A stretch of DNA of 64,000 nt from Streptomyces roseoviridis. GTDB taxonomy: Bacteria > Actinomycetota > Actinomycetes > Streptomycetales > Streptomycetaceae. The stretch covers positions 682,001-746,000 of the forward strand of contig NZ_BAAAWU010000001.1 in the NCBI RefSeq assembly GCF_039535235.1. The letters are read 5' to 3'. Below the pieces are notes generated by a model, which worked only from the letters and a program-made list of their open reading frames with translations, was not told the origin of the DNA and searched no databases. Both the position numbers and the translations under genes were made by a program. Numbering within the stretch: the first letter of the stretch is position 1; every line of letters starts with the position of its first letter. Shown piece by piece: positions 42,629-52,753 of this stretch.

Positions 42629-43324
42629 ATGGCCACGATCCTCTTTGTGATGACCGGCGTCGACCACTGGACGCTTGCCGACGGCACCAAGCACCCCACC
42701 GGTTTCTGGGCGGAAGAGGTGGTCGCCCCGTACGAGACCTTCAAGGACGCCGGACACTCCGTCACGGTCGCCACCCCCGGCGGCGTCGTGCCGACCGTGG
42801 ACCGGGGCAGCCTGGCTCCGGACGTCAACGGTGGGCAGGAGGGGGCCGACAAGGTGGCCGCCGCGCTCGACGCGATCCCGGAGATCAAGAGCCCGGTCCG
42901 CCTGGAGGAGGTGGACCTCGCCGACTACGACGCCGTCTTCTACCCGGGCGGCCACGGCCCCATGGAGGACCTCGCCGTGAACCCGGTCTCCGGCAGGCTG
43001 CTCGTCGACGCCCTCGACTCCGGCAAGCCCCTGGGCGTGGTGTGCCACGGCCCGGCCGCGATGCTCGCCGCCGAGCGCGGCGACGGTTCCAACGCCTTCG
43101 CCGGTTACGAGGTGACGGCCTTCACCAACGCCGAGGAGACGCAGGCCGGTCTCGCCGAGAAGGCCAAGTGGCTGCTGGAGACCCGCCTCGTCGAGGCCGG
43201 GGTCCAGGTGCGGGCCGGCGAGCCGTGGGCGCCGCACGTCGTGGTCGACCGCAACCTCGTCACCGGCCAGAACCCCGCGTCCTCCGCCCCGCTGGCCGCC
43301 GAACTGCTGAAGAAGCTGGCCTGA
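42629..43324 (+). CDS. DJ-1/PfpI family protein (type 1 glutamine amidotransferase-like, Hsp31-type)
   Basis: A 231-residue protein. 'GFWAEEVVAPYETFKDAGHS' gives the conserved Glu region, 'DAVFYPGGHGPMEDL' the glycine loop, and 'PLGVVCHGPAAML' the nucleophile Cys-His. This layout is that of Hsp31/YDR533-like glyoxalase III or chaperone members. It probably detoxifies methylglyoxal or protects proteins. It is divergent from the broken LysR gene, its probable former regulator. Confidence 0.9.
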   Translation: MATILFVMTGVDHWTLADGTKHPTGFWAEEVVAPYETFKDAGHSVTVATPGGVVPTVDRGSLAPDVNGGQEGADKVAAALDAIPEIKSPVRLEEVDLADYDAVFYPGGHGPMEDLAVNPVSGRLLVDALDSGKPLGVVCHGPAAMLAAERGDGSNAFAGYEVTAFTNAEETQAGLAEKAKWLLETRLVEAGVQVRAGEPWAPHVVVDRNLVTGQNPASSAPLAAELLKKLA

Positions 43325-43379
43325 CGGCCGCGGCAGCGGCCCGACCGGCGAAGAAGCCGGCCCGGCCGCCGACGGAACC

Positions 43380-43415
43380 GGCCGGGGACGACGGCAGCCG
43401 CCGCCGTCCCCGGCC
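43380..43415. terminator. Bidirectional hairpin between convergent genes
   Basis: GGCCGGGGACGACGGC (43380-43395) pairs with GCCGCCGTCCCCGGCC (43400-43415) with one A-C mismatch around AGCC. It lies between the DJ-1 gene and the convergent HutD gene. Confidence 0.8.
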
Positions 43416-43421
43416 CCGTCC

Positions 43422-44003
43422 TCACCGCACCGGTGCGATGTCCGCCCACAGGCCCACCGCGTCGGGCGAGAGCGGTGTGGCCGCCTCCCGGCCCGGCGCA
43501 CCGTCCGGCGCGCCGTCGGGCTCGTCCCACCACACGCCCTGCCCCGCGGTCAGCGGGCGTCCTGCGGCGTCCGTGCGCCAGTGGCCGCGGAGCACGTAGA
43601 ACACCCCGGCATGGCCGCCGGGCGGTACGAGGGGCCCGGTGATCCGGTCCACCCGCGCCGCCCTACGGCCGCGGCGCACCATGATGTTCAGCACCCGGCA
43701 GGCGCCGCCCCGCCGTTCGGCGGTCAGCTCCAGGTCTCCGGAGAACGCCAGGGGCTCCCCCACTCGCGCCGTCCGGTCGAACGTGCCCGGGGCGGTCAGC
43801 CGCACGCCGTCGCCCGCCACGAGGGTGAACGTCCGGTCGACCCCGGGAAAGGCCGAGAACGGCCCGTCCCGGTCGATGTCGGCGACGCTCGCCCGCCACT
43901 GGAACTCCTCGTCGCCCACGGGCCACGCCACGATCTCCCTCGTGGCTCCGCCGCCGTTGCGCCACTGGCTCGTCGTCAGGTGCTCGACATCGAAGGGGTG
44001 CAA
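43422..44003 (-). CDS. HutD/Ves family cupin protein
   Basis: A 193-residue bicupin-like protein with the family opening 'TTSQWRNGGGATREIV' and 'DEEFQWRASVADIDRDGPFS', then 'FPGVDRTFTLVAG'. HutD proteins occur with histidine-use genes and may bind formyl-glutamate, while Ves is cold-induced; no hut genes are seen here, so the role is open. No signal peptide. Confidence 0.88.
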   Translation of the reverse strand: MHPFDVEHLTTSQWRNGGGATREIVAWPVGDEEFQWRASVADIDRDGPFSAFPGVDRTFTLVAGDGVRLTAPGTFDRTARVGEPLAFSGDLELTAERRGGACRVLNIMVRRGRRAARVDRITGPLVPPGGHAGVFYVLRGHWRTDAAGRPLTAGQGVWWDEPDGAPDGAPGREAATPLSPDAVGLWADIAPVR

Positions 44004-44083
44004 GGAGGGCTCCCGGACTGCGTGCGGTACGGATGCGGACGGGGGTACGGGGTGCGCAAGGCCCCGAAGGCGCGAGAGACGGC

Positions 44084-45502
44084 TCAGAGGGCGCCGACGA
44101 TGTCCTCGACCCGGGCCTTGGCGTCGCCGAAGAGCATCGCGGTGTTCTCCTTGAAGAACAGCGGGTTCTGCACGCCCGCGTATCCGGAGGCCATGGAGCG
44201 CTTGAACACGATGACCTTGCCGGCCTCCCAGACCTTCAGCACCGGCATGCCGGCGATCGGGCTGCTGGGATCCTCCGCTCCGGCCGGGTTGACCGTGTCG
44301 TTGGCGCCGATGACGAGGACCACGTCGGTCTTGGCGAAGTCGTCGTTGATCTCGTCCATCTCCAGGACGATGTCATACGGCACCTTGGCCTCGGCCAGCA
44401 GGACGTTCATGTGGCCGGGCAGGCGGCCGGCGACGGGGTGGATGCCGAACCGCACGTCGACGCCCTTCGCCCGCAGCTTCGAGGTGAGCTCGGCGACCGG
44501 GTACTGGGCCTGGGCGACGGCCATGCCGTAGCCGGGGGTGATGACCACCGACCGGGCCGAGCCGAGGAGTTCGGCGGCGGCCTGGGCGGTGATCTCGGTG
44601 TGCTCGCCGTAGTCGACGTCCGCACCCGACGGGGCCTCGATGCCGAAACCGCCCGCGATGACGGAGATGAACGAGCGGTTCATCGCCTTGCACATGATGT
44701 AGGACAGGTAGGCGCCGGACGAGCCGACCAGCGCGCCGGTGATGATCAGCAGGTCGTTGCCGAGGAGGAAGCCGGAAGCGGCCGCGGCCCAGCCGGAGTA
44801 GCTGTTGAGCATCGAGACCACAACCGGCATGTCGCCGCCGCCGATCGAGGCGACCAGGTGCCAGCCGAGGGCCAGGGCCAGGGCCGTCACGGTGATCAGC
44901 AGCCACAGCTCCGGCGTGATCACGAACCACACCGTCAAGGCGAGGAACAGGACCAGGGAGCCGAGGTTGAGGGCGTTCTTGCCGGGCAGCACCAGCGGCT
45001 TGGAGTCGATCTTCGCGGCGAGCTTCAGGTAGGCCACGATCGACCCGGTGAAGGTCACGGCGCCGATGAACAGGCCGATGAACACCTCGGCGTGGTGGAT
45101 GCCCAGCGTGCCGAGGGCGTTCAGGGCCCTGGCCTCGTGACCGTCGGGGTCGTGCTCGACGTTGAGGTAGCCGTTCCAGCTGACCAGCACCGCGGCCAGA
45201 CCGACGAATGAGTGCAGCAGCGCGATCAGTTCGGGCATGCCGGTCATCTCGACGCCGCGGGCCCGCTGGAGGCCGATCACCGCGCCGGTCAGCATCGCCA
45301 GGCCCATCAGACCGAGACCGGCGGTGCTGACGTCGCCGTCGATCGCGAGGACGACCGTCGCGAGGAGCGCGACGCCCATGCCCAGCATGCCGAAGGCGTT
45401 GCCGAGCCGTGCCGACTCGTGCTTGGACAGTCCCGCCAGCGCCAGGATGAACAGCAGCGCGGCGACGAGGTAGGCCGCCTGTGCGGCAAGGGTCGCAGAC
45501 AT
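44084..45502 (-). CDS. pntB: NAD(P) transhydrogenase subunit beta
   Basis: A 472-residue subunit: eight to nine membrane helices (1-270) form domain II, and the C-terminal NADP(H)-binding domain III (290-472) has '[18 protein letters not shown]' and '[17 protein letters not shown]'. With PntA it couples proton re-entry to hydride transfer from NADH to NADP+, supplying NADPH. One base separates it from pntA, so they form one operon. Confidence 0.95.
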   Translation of the reverse strand: MSATLAAQAAYLVAALLFILALAGLSKHESARLGNAFGMLGMGVALLATVVLAIDGDVSTAGLGLMGLAMLTGAVIGLQRARGVEMTGMPELIALLHSFVGLAAVLVSWNGYLNVEHDPDGHEARALNALGTLGIHHAEVFIGLFIGAVTFTGSIVAYLKLAAKIDSKPLVLPGKNALNLGSLVLFLALTVWFVITPELWLLITVTALALALGWHLVASIGGGDMPVVVSMLNSYSGWAAAASGFLLGNDLLIITGALVGSSGAYLSYIMCKAMNRSFISVIAGGFGIEAPSGADVDYGEHTEITAQAAAELLGSARSVVITPGYGMAVAQAQYPVAELTSKLRAKGVDVRFGIHPVAGRLPGHMNVLLAEAKVPYDIVLEMDEINDDFAKTDVVLVIGANDTVNPAGAEDPSSPIAGMPVLKVWEAGKVIVFKRSMASGYAGVQNPLFFKENTAMLFGDAKARVEDIVGAL

Positions 45503-45503
45503 G

Positions 45504-47033
45504 TCAGCTCCGGTTGAACATGGCGAGCATGCGACGCGTCACCGCGAAGCCGCCGAAGATGTTGATACTGGCCAGAAGGATCGCCACGACCGACAGCACC
45601 GTGACCGCCGTGCTCGTGTGGCCGATCTGCAGCAGCGCGCCGACGACGATGATCCCGGAGATCGCGTTCGTCACCGACATCAGCGGCGTGTGCAGCGCGT
45701 GATGCACATGCCCGATCACGTAATAGCCGATCACGATCGCCAGCACGAACACCGTCACATGCGGCAGCAGCGCCGCCGGGGCGAACGCGGCGAGGAGGAA
45801 CAGCGCCAGGGCGCCGAGGGCCACGCCGCCGAACCGCTGCTTCGGCGTCATCGGCGTCTTCGCCGGCTTCGCGGGTTCCGCCGCGGCCTTGGGCTGTGCG
45901 GGCGCCGGGGCCGCCGAGACCTGGACCGGCGGAGGCGGCCAGGCGGACTCGCCCGCGCGGACCACGGTGATGGAGCGCTGCACCGGGTCGTCCCAGTCGA
46001 GGACCAGGTGCCCGTCCTTGGCGGGCGTCATCAGCTTCAGCAGGTTCACCAGGTTCGTGCCGTACAGCTGCGACGCCTGCGCCGGCAGCCGCCCAGCCAG
46101 ATCGGTGTAGCCGATGATCGTCACACCGTTCGCGGTGACGACCTTCTCACCCTTCACCGTGCCCTCGACGTTGCCGCCGTTGGCAGCCGCCATGTCGACG
46201 ATCACCGAACCGGGCTTCATGCCCGCCACCATCTCCGCGGTGATCAGCGTCGGCGCGGGACGCCCCGGAATCAGCGCGGTGGTGATGACGATGTCGACCT
46301 CGCGGGCTTGCGCGGCGTAGAGCTCGGCCTCGCGCGCCTTGTAGTCCTCGCCCATCTCCTTGGCGTAGCCGGTCTTGGAGACCTCCACCTCGGGGGACTC
46401 GATCGACAGGTACTCGCCGCCCAGCGAGCGGACCTGGTCGGCCACCTCCGGGCGCGGGTCGGTCGCCCGGACGATCGCGCCGAGCGAGCCCGCCGCGCCG
46501 ATCGCCGCCAGACCGGCGACACCCGCGCCCGCGACGAGCACCTTCGCCGGCGGCACCTTCCCCGCCGCCGTCACCTGACCGGTGAAAAACCGCCCGAACT
46601 CGTGCGCCGCCTCGATGACAGCCCGATACCCGGCAACGTTCGCCATCGACGACAGCACGTCCATCGACTGCGCCCGGCTGATGCGCGGCACGGCGTCCAT
46701 CGACAGCACCGTAAAAGGACGCCGGCCCAGGTCCTCGACCATCGCCGGATCGAACGCCGGAGCGAACAGGGCGATCACCGTCGCCTCGGGCCGTACCCGG
46801 TCCAGCTGCGACGGGGCCGGGGCGTTGACCCCCAGCACCACATCCGCCACCACCGCGTCGCCGGTGCTCGCGCCGGCGGCCTCATAGGCGCCGTCGGTGA
46901 AGCCCGCCGCGCTGCCCGCCCCCGGCTCGACGACCACGTCATATCCCAGTTTGCGGATCTGTTCGACAGTGGCCGGTGTCGCCGCGACGCGACTCTCACC
47001 CGCCCGCGCTTCCTTGAGCACTCCGACAATCAC
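45504..47033 (-). CDS. pntA: NAD(P) transhydrogenase subunit alpha
   Basis: A 509-residue subunit, the length of the E. coli type. Domain I (1-380) binds NAD(H), with '[20 protein letters not shown]' near 170 and an alanine dehydrogenase-like fold. A Pro/Ala-rich linker (380-405) leads to four C-terminal helices including '[20 protein letters not shown]'. Both parts are fused, unlike actinobacteria that split PntAA and PntAB. The GTG start follows GGAGAACACTC. First gene of the pntAB operon. Confidence 0.95.
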   Translation of the reverse strand: MIVGVLKEARAGESRVAATPATVEQIRKLGYDVVVEPGAGSAAGFTDGAYEAAGASTGDAVVADVVLGVNAPAPSQLDRVRPEATVIALFAPAFDPAMVEDLGRRPFTVLSMDAVPRISRAQSMDVLSSMANVAGYRAVIEAAHEFGRFFTGQVTAAGKVPPAKVLVAGAGVAGLAAIGAAGSLGAIVRATDPRPEVADQVRSLGGEYLSIESPEVEVSKTGYAKEMGEDYKAREAELYAAQAREVDIVITTALIPGRPAPTLITAEMVAGMKPGSVIVDMAAANGGNVEGTVKGEKVVTANGVTIIGYTDLAGRLPAQASQLYGTNLVNLLKLMTPAKDGHLVLDWDDPVQRSITVVRAGESAWPPPPVQVSAAPAPAQPKAAAEPAKPAKTPMTPKQRFGGVALGALALFLLAAFAPAALLPHVTVFVLAIVIGYYVIGHVHHALHTPLMSVTNAISGIIVVGALLQIGHTSTAVTVLSVVAILLASINIFGGFAVTRRMLAMFNRS

Positions 47034-47206
47034 GAGTGTTCTCCGTTCGCTGCTCTGGCCGCACACGGCATGTTCTCGACTCGATCAGAAGTGCGCCCAC
47101 GATGATCGGGAGCGACGCCGCTCAGCTTGACCGCCGAGTGCTCTCTTTGAACAGCACCCGCCGGTGAGGCACACGCAACACTCGACAAGGCCCGCGTCGC
47201 GTGCTT

Positions 47207-47242
47207 CCGCCCGGGCCGGCCGTTTCCGGCCGGCCCGGGCGG
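47207..47242 (-). terminator. Hairpin terminator after DUF4246 gene
   Basis: CCGCCCGGGCCGGCC pairs perfectly with GGCCGGCCCGGGCGG (15 bp) around GTTTCC, 5 bases beyond the DUF4246 stop. Confidence 0.85.
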
Positions 47243-47246
47243 TGGT

Positions 47247-48755
47247 TCAGTGCTCGCAGAGGGAGAATTCTCGTTCGTAGAGCTGTTCGTTGTGCTCGTC
47301 GACGAAGAACTTCCTCTCCCGCATGAGCTGCTCCCGGTACTCCCTGGCCTCGTCCAGCGTCATGGTCGAGGTGTCGGACCAGGGCTGCTGCGGGGGCACG
47401 TCGGAGGTCGAGACGATCCTCTCCGACGGGTCGACCAGGAAGAACGCGAGGATCTTGCGGTGTCCCGGGCGGGTGGGGTCCGCCAGGCGGAACGAGCCGA
47501 CGCGGTGCTGCAGGACGTTCGGGAACGCCAGGCAGCGGCCCGCCGGGGTCGGGGCGGACCCCAGGTGCTGGTTCAGCGCGTCCTCGTTCTCCAGGCCGTA
47601 GACCTCGCGGACACCGTTGTCGTCGTTCTGCTCGTAGGCCGGGTCGTCGACCGCCGTCCGGAAGCCGAGCCGGCTCTCGGTGATGTTCTCGCTGTCCCAG
47701 TAGTAGAGGGCGGTCGAGACGATGCGCTCGTTCAGCATGCCCTCGACGTGCCAGGAACCTCCGGGGTACTCGGGCTTGTCCGGGGTCAGATGAACGGTGG
47801 CGAGCTTGACGACGACCTGGAGCCGGCGGCCGCGCAGGTCGACCCGGTCGGAGGCGTCGGGCAGCTCCGGCGGGGTGAAGGCCGGGGCGTCCGGGACGAC
47901 CGGGCGGCGGTTCTCCCACCATTCGTCCAGGGCCTGTGCCCATGCCCGGCGGGCCGCCGCGTAGGCGGCGTCGTCGCCGTAGGCGGACCTGTCGGGACAC
48001 TCCGGCTCCGCGTCGTACCACCCGTAGGGATCGGCCTCGATCCGCAGCGGCCGGGGGTGCCGCAGATCGGTGAGCACGTTCTCCAGCAGCGGCAGCACGC
48101 GGGCGAACAGGTCCGGCAGGACGGCGGCCAGCCCGTGGTGTCTCTCCGGGTGGACGTTGTTGACGTACGAGAGGAAGGTGACGTCACCGTCGTCGCTGAC
48201 GTCGACGTCCGTGGGCAGCCACTGGAATCGCTCGGAGAACTCGTACGCCGAGTAGCGGTCCGTCGGGTTCGTCCAGGCCCGCTCGGGCGCGCCGCTGACC
48301 TCGCGCACCAGGCAGAACAGCGAGGGGTGCACCAGGTCCAGCACCTGGCCGCCGGATCCGGGATGCCAGTCCCGCTCCGCCTCGGGGACGTCCTCCAGGA
48401 CCCGGGCCGCCTCGCGCAGCCGGGAGCGGAGCGTGTCGTCGACCAGGGTGTCCGACTGCCACACCCCGTCGACGGCGGACACCTCGATGCCCGTTCGCGC
48501 GTCCCGCAGGGCGGCGTAGTGCGCGAGTTCGGCGAGCACGTACCGCACTTGTGCTTCGGTGAGTCCCTGGGCGGCCGCTTCTCGCGTCCATCTGGCCACG
48601 ATCTCGGGATCGTTCCTCTTGTCGTACCACCCCGGCTTCTCCCGGATGTGCGCGCTGCACCGCAGCATCTCCAGTTCCCTCAGGGTCCGCGGTGGCGCGA
48701 ACGCCCCGGAACGGGCGGCGTGAAAAGGCAGCGGGAATGCTGACAGGCCGGTCAA
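47247..48755 (-). CDS. DUF4246 family protein, probable Fe(II)/2-oxoglutarate dioxygenase
   Basis: About 502 residues. The N terminus 'FPLPFHAARSGAFAPPRTLR' followed by 'HIREKPGWYDKRND' matches the DUF4246 opening, so the start must lie upstream of it; a TTG at 48755 with GGGGGGA nearby is proposed, a GTG near 48815 is possible. In the jelly-roll half, H336-x-E338 ('SWHVEG'), H417 ('LQHRV') and R433 ('GHRKIL') fit the iron and 2-oxoglutarate ligands of dioxygenases. Substrate unknown. DUF4246 is best known from fungi. A strong hairpin follows the stop. Confidence 0.8.
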   Translation of the reverse strand: MTGLSAFPLPFHAARSGAFAPPRTLRELEMLRCSAHIREKPGWYDKRNDPEIVARWTREAAAQGLTEAQVRYVLAELAHYAALRDARTGIEVSAVDGVWQSDTLVDDTLRSRLREAARVLEDVPEAERDWHPGSGGQVLDLVHPSLFCLVREVSGAPERAWTNPTDRYSAYEFSERFQWLPTDVDVSDDGDVTFLSYVNNVHPERHHGLAAVLPDLFARVLPLLENVLTDLRHPRPLRIEADPYGWYDAEPECPDRSAYGDDAAYAAARRAWAQALDEWWENRRPVVPDAPAFTPPELPDASDRVDLRGRRLQVVVKLATVHLTPDKPEYPGGSWHVEGMLNERIVSTALYYWDSENITESRLGFRTAVDDPAYEQNDDNGVREVYGLENEDALNQHLGSAPTPAGRCLAFPNVLQHRVGSFRLADPTRPGHRKILAFFLVDPSERIVSTSDVPPQQPWSDTSTMTLDEAREYREQLMRERKFFVDEHNEQLYEREFSLCEH

Positions 48756-48886
48756 TTCTGCTGGTCCCCCCAGTCGGTGTGCGGTGCCGGGCAGAATAGC
48801 CCAGCGGTCCGACACCCCGGCCGTCCGTCGGGGGCACGGCCCGCGTGAGGAGACACGCACCGGCCCGCACCGCCCTTCCGTCCGTG

Positions 48887-51328
48887 TCACCCGGTCGCTC
48901 GGACGCTCAGTTCTCCGTGCCACAGGAGGTGACCGGCCGACCTCCCCACCATGATCCGGTAGGTGCCCGCCTCGGTGCGCCAGGTCCGCTCGTCGTCGGA
49001 CCAGTGCCGCAGAGCGCGTGGGGGCACGTCCACCACGGCGGTCGTCGTCGCGCCGGCCTCCGCGTGGACCGCGGCGTAGCCGGCGAACCAGAGGGCCGGT
49101 CGCTCCACGGTGGAGCCGGGGCGTGCCAGGTACACCTGGACCACTTCGCGGCCGGGCCGCGCGCCGGTGTTGCGCAGCTGGACGCCGACGGTGAACCACG
49201 TTCCCTCCGTCACCTGTGCCGGGGCCCGCACCGCGCCGTACTCCCAGGTCGTGTAGCCCTCGCCGTGCCCGAACCAGTAGGCGGGTTCGCTCTCCGCGCG
49301 CGCCCACGCGCGGTAGCCGATGTGCAGCCCTTCCTCGTAGTCGAGCCTGCCCGCGACCGGCCGTGAGCGGGTGACGGGTGCGTCCGGGAGCGAGGCCGCC
49401 CAGGTCGTCGGAAGGCGACCGCCGGGCTCGGTGATCCCGAGGAGCATGTCGGCGAGTCCCGATCCGGCCTCCTGCCCGGGGAACCAGGTGAGCAGGACCG
49501 CGCCGGCCTCCTCCCGCCACGGAAGCTCCACGGGGCCCCCGCTGTTGACGACGGCGACCGTGCGCGGGTTGACCGCAGCGACGGCGTGGACGAGCGCGTT
49601 CTGGTGTCCGCCGAGGGAGAGATCCGTTCGGTCGCGTCCTTCGGTCTCGGTGTGTTCGGTGGTGCCGACCACCACGATCGCGGCGTCCGCGTTCCGCGCC
49701 GCCTCCACCGCCTCGGCGAGCGCGGCCGCCGCCTCGCGCTCGGGGGGCGCTGCCGCGACGATCACGGCCCGCCCGGTTCCGGGGGCCAGTTCGCGCCGGG
49801 CCACCAGGTGGACGGTTCGTGGTGTGCCGATCGTCGCTCGTGCGGTGTGGAGAGGCGGGGTCACATGGACGACGGCCGGGTCGTCGGTCGTACACGGGAA
49901 GTCGCCGTCCAGCACGGTCCGGTCGTCGACCGTGAGCGACATGCGGCCGAAGCCGGCGACTCCGAAGGTCCACTCCCCCGTCGTCTCCGCTCCGATCAGC
50001 GCGCTGACCTCCACCGTGCTCGTGCCGGGGACGACCGGAGGTTCCAGCTGTCTCCCCGACAGGCGGTGTTCCGCGTACAACTCCTGGCCCGCGGCGTCCA
50101 GGAGCCGCAGCAGCACTCCGGGCTCCCCCGACCTGGGGTCGCGGCATCGGCCGGGGTCGAGGGGGGCCGGGGGCACCTCCAGGGAGGGGCCGGGCGCGTG
50201 CACGACGCGGGCGTGTCCGCACAGCCCGGCACGGATTCCGTCGAGGGGCGTGACCGTGCCCGAGTCGAAGACGCCCGCGCTGCCGCCGCCCTGCACCCGC
50301 GGGGACGCGGCGTGTTCGCCGATGACCGCGACGGTCGACAGGGCGGCCCGGTCCAGCGGCAGCACCCCGCGGTTGCGCAGGAGCACGGCGCCGGCGGCCA
50401 CCGTCCGGCGCAGCAGCGCACGGGTGTCGCGGGATGTGGACGCCGGTACGCGTCGGGGCCCGCGCGGTCCGAGCGCGTGAAGGCGGCGGGCGAGTCTGAG
50501 GAGGCGTCGTACCTTGTCGTCGATGACCTCTTCGGGGACCAGACCGTTCTTCACCGCCCGGGCCAGCTCCGCCTGCCATGGTCCTTGCGGTCCGGGCATC
50601 GCCAGGTCGAGTGCGGCGAGCGCGGGGGCCGTCGTCGAACGCAGCGCGCCCCAGTCCGACACGACCACGCCGTCGAAGCCCCAGTCGTCCTTGAGCGGCT
50701 CGGTGAGGAGGGGGTTGGCGGTCATGGTGGCGCCGTTCACGCTGTTGTATCCGGCCATGACCAGCCACACGCCCGCGGCGACGGCCGCCTCGAACGGTGC
50801 GAGGTACACCTCCCTGAGGACCCGCTCCGAGACGCGTACGTCCACGTGCATGCGCTCGGACTCGGAGTCGTTGGCGACGTAGTGCTTGGCCGTGGCCGCG
50901 ACACCGGCCGCCTGGATGCCCCGGATCAGCGCGGCGCCGGTGCGGCCCGTCAGCTCGGGGTCCTCCGAGAAGCACTCGAAGTGCCGTCCTCCCAGGGGTG
51001 TGCGGTGCAGGTTGAGGGTGGGGGCGAGGACGATGTCCACTCCCTTGCGGGCCGCTTCCGAGGCGAGCAGGCCGCCCAGCCGTGCGGTCAGCTCCTCGTC
51101 CCACAGCGCACCGATCGCTGACGCGGAGGGCAGCAGCGCGGAGGTGTGCCGCTCGTCCCACGCCTCTCCGCCTACGCCGGCCGGCCCGTCGGACATGACC
51201 ATCCGGCGTAGCCCGAGGGCCGGCTCGTCGGCGGTCCGCCATGTGGTGGCACCGCTCAGCAGCCGCACCTTCCGGGTCAGATCGAGCTGTTCCAGCATCC
51301 CATCGATCAGGTCGTCGGTCATGGCCAC
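48887..51328 (-). CDS. Beta-glucosidase, glycoside hydrolase family 3
   Basis: An 813-residue GH3 enzyme without signal peptide. The barrel domain (1-270) has 'KHYVANDSESERMHVDVRVS' and the nucleophile Asp225 in 'VVVSDWGA'. The alpha/beta sandwich follows (from 'AVLLRNRGVLPL'), with an insertion of about 130 residues (about 390-520, PA14-like) that shapes the active site in some GH3 enzymes. The C terminus is a fibronectin III-like domain. It removes terminal beta-linked glucose or similar sugars inside the cell. A palindrome related to that at 57413 lies 29 bases upstream. Confidence 0.93.
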   Translation of the reverse strand: MAMTDDLIDGMLEQLDLTRKVRLLSGATTWRTADEPALGLRRMVMSDGPAGVGGEAWDERHTSALLPSASAIGALWDEELTARLGGLLASEAARKGVDIVLAPTLNLHRTPLGGRHFECFSEDPELTGRTGAALIRGIQAAGVAATAKHYVANDSESERMHVDVRVSERVLREVYLAPFEAAVAAGVWLVMAGYNSVNGATMTANPLLTEPLKDDWGFDGVVVSDWGALRSTTAPALAALDLAMPGPQGPWQAELARAVKNGLVPEEVIDDKVRRLLRLARRLHALGPRGPRRVPASTSRDTRALLRRTVAAGAVLLRNRGVLPLDRAALSTVAVIGEHAASPRVQGGGSAGVFDSGTVTPLDGIRAGLCGHARVVHAPGPSLEVPPAPLDPGRCRDPRSGEPGVLLRLLDAAGQELYAEHRLSGRQLEPPVVPGTSTVEVSALIGAETTGEWTFGVAGFGRMSLTVDDRTVLDGDFPCTTDDPAVVHVTPPLHTARATIGTPRTVHLVARRELAPGTGRAVIVAAAPPEREAAAALAEAVEAARNADAAIVVVGTTEHTETEGRDRTDLSLGGHQNALVHAVAAVNPRTVAVVNSGGPVELPWREEAGAVLLTWFPGQEAGSGLADMLLGITEPGGRLPTTWAASLPDAPVTRSRPVAGRLDYEEGLHIGYRAWARAESEPAYWFGHGEGYTTWEYGAVRAPAQVTEGTWFTVGVQLRNTGARPGREVVQVYLARPGSTVERPALWFAGYAAVHAEAGATTTAVVDVPPRALRHWSDDERTWRTEAGTYRIMVGRSAGHLLWHGELSVRATG

Positions 51329-51356
51329 CCCGGTCGCGTCCTCCGCTCTCCGGCCG

Positions 51357-51370
51357 GGAGAGCGCTTGCC
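51357..51370. promoter_or_regulatory. Candidate LacI operator GGAGAGCGCTTGCC
   Basis: Agrees with the perfect palindrome at 57413-57426 at 12 of 14 positions. The centre AGCGCT is typical of LacI-family sites. It lies just upstream of the GH3 gene. Confidence 0.55.
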
Positions 51371-51437
51371 AAGATCTCGTCGCTGAGGGCTTCGCGTCGA
51401 GGCCCTCCTGACCAGCCGTCACCGGCGCGCGCCGGAG

Positions 51438-51477
51438 GTCCGGTCGCCCCCCCGTACGCGGGAGGAGGCGACCGGGC
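51438..51477 (-). terminator. Hairpin terminator after DUF1996 gene
   Basis: CCGGTCGCC (51440-51448) pairs with GGCGACCGG (51467-51475); inner CCC/GGG pairing continues around GTACGC. It lies 22 bases past the DUF1996 stop. Confidence 0.75.
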
Positions 51478-51498
51478 CCCTGCGGTTGGCCGGCCGGC

Positions 51499-52590
51499 TC
51501 AGGGCAGGCGGTGGTCGGCGTTGAGCACGGCACCGCGTTCGGGGCGGTAGAGGTCGAAGCCCCGGGTGTCGCACTGGAGGCCGCCGTTGATGCAGTGGTC
51601 GACCAGGGCCTTGAGGGTGCGCTCCTCCCACGCGTTGAAGAAGTCGTAGTGGAAGGAGTAGCCGCGACCGCTGGCCAGGCGGACCTGGGACATGTCGCCG
51701 TTGACCGGCCACGCCATCTTGAACTCGATCATCGGCAGGGCGACCGGGTGGGAGGCGGGGCACATGTTGTCGTTGGTGCCGGGCTTGACCACCGGGTAGG
51801 CCATGTGGCTCTGGTGGTCGGGGGTGTCGAGGTGCAGGCCGTTCCAGCAACTGGGGGCCTGCATCCGCAGGTTGAGCTGGACGTCGGGCCGGCTCGGGCA
51901 GTGCGCAGGGATGTCGGTGTTGAAGAAGCTGTCACCGCATTCCCAGCCCTCGACGAAGCCCTTGTGGGCCCGGAACTCCTGGGCGGTCTGCATCGGGTTG
52001 CCGACGACGAACCGCAGCCCCTTGGGGAAGGGCCGCACGCTCCGGTAGTCGGTCACGCCCGCCTTGTAGTAGATGACCTGCGGGCCCACGGGCAGGATCT
52101 TCTGGTCGCCCCGGTACAGCGAAGGCATCCAGTACGCCGAGGCGTCCGCGGGCGCCTTGCAGGTGGTGGCGCCCCCGTAGAGCGAGCCGGTGGTGCTCGC
52201 GGCGTCGGTGGAGGTGTTGCCCATGAACGTGTGGTCGTGGGACCTGCCGAACTGGCCCGGGTAGACGATCGGGTCGTCCGGCGCGGTGTGGGTGACCGAG
52301 CAGCCGGCCTGGAACTCGTGATGGTAGGCCGGCGGAGGGGTGGCCGTGGACGGGGTGACGCCGGTGACCGGCGGGTTCGCGGGAACGTACCCGTCGCCGT
52401 CGGGGTCGTCGCCGGACGCCTGGGTGGAGGCGGCCGTCGGGTGTCCGACGTGGCTGACGGCCGCGGCGACGGCGGGCGGTACGCCGTCCTGCGGGTCGGA
52501 TGCCCGGGCCATCGTGCCGAAGCCGAGGGCGCCGGCGGCGAGGGCGGAGCCGAGGAGGAGGCCGGTGAGCCGTTGGGAGGTCAGTCTCAT
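51499..52590 (-). CDS. Secreted DUF1996 domain protein
   Basis: A 363-residue exported protein. It has a signal peptide of about 33 residues (MRLTSQRLTG...) and a linker to about 90, then the DUF1996 domain with 'IVYPGQFGRSHDHTFMGNTS', 'AYWMPSLYRGDQKILP' and conserved His and Cys ('HHEFQAGC', 'HCPSRPD'). DUF1996 proteins are widespread in fungi and actinomycetes, and some are linked to extracellular polysaccharide; activity is unproven. The ATG follows AGGAGATCTTC. It lies within the second carbohydrate locus. Confidence 0.88.
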   Translation of the reverse strand: MRLTSQRLTGLLLGSALAAGALGFGTMARASDPQDGVPPAVAAAVSHVGHPTAASTQASGDDPDGDGYVPANPPVTGVTPSTATPPPAYHHEFQAGCSVTHTAPDDPIVYPGQFGRSHDHTFMGNTSTDAASTTGSLYGGATTCKAPADASAYWMPSLYRGDQKILPVGPQVIYYKAGVTDYRSVRPFPKGLRFVVGNPMQTAQEFRAHKGFVEGWECGDSFFNTDIPAHCPSRPDVQLNLRMQAPSCWNGLHLDTPDHQSHMAYPVVKPGTNDNMCPASHPVALPMIEFKMAWPVNGDMSQVRLASGRGYSFHYDFFNAWEERTLKALVDHCINGGLQCDTRGFDLYRPERGAVLNADHRLP

Positions 52591-52753
52591 GAAGATCTCC
52601 TGCCGAAGGGTGAGGTGGGCGTGGTGCTGCCGTGCGTCCGCGGGCGGCGGGAGGCGGCTCGCTCCCGCCGCCCGGGGTCCGGACACGTGGTGCGGCCGGG
52701 GTCGGCGCCGCGGTGGGCGGACCGGTCGCGGTCGCGCCGTCACGGGTGCGGGG

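Noticed and set aside
48756..51533. An apparent 1428-residue fusion of DUF4246 with an upstream Arg/Pro-rich region.
   Set aside because: The extra part is an out-of-phase shadow of the GH3 gene on the same strand; only the last 500 residues have family similarity.
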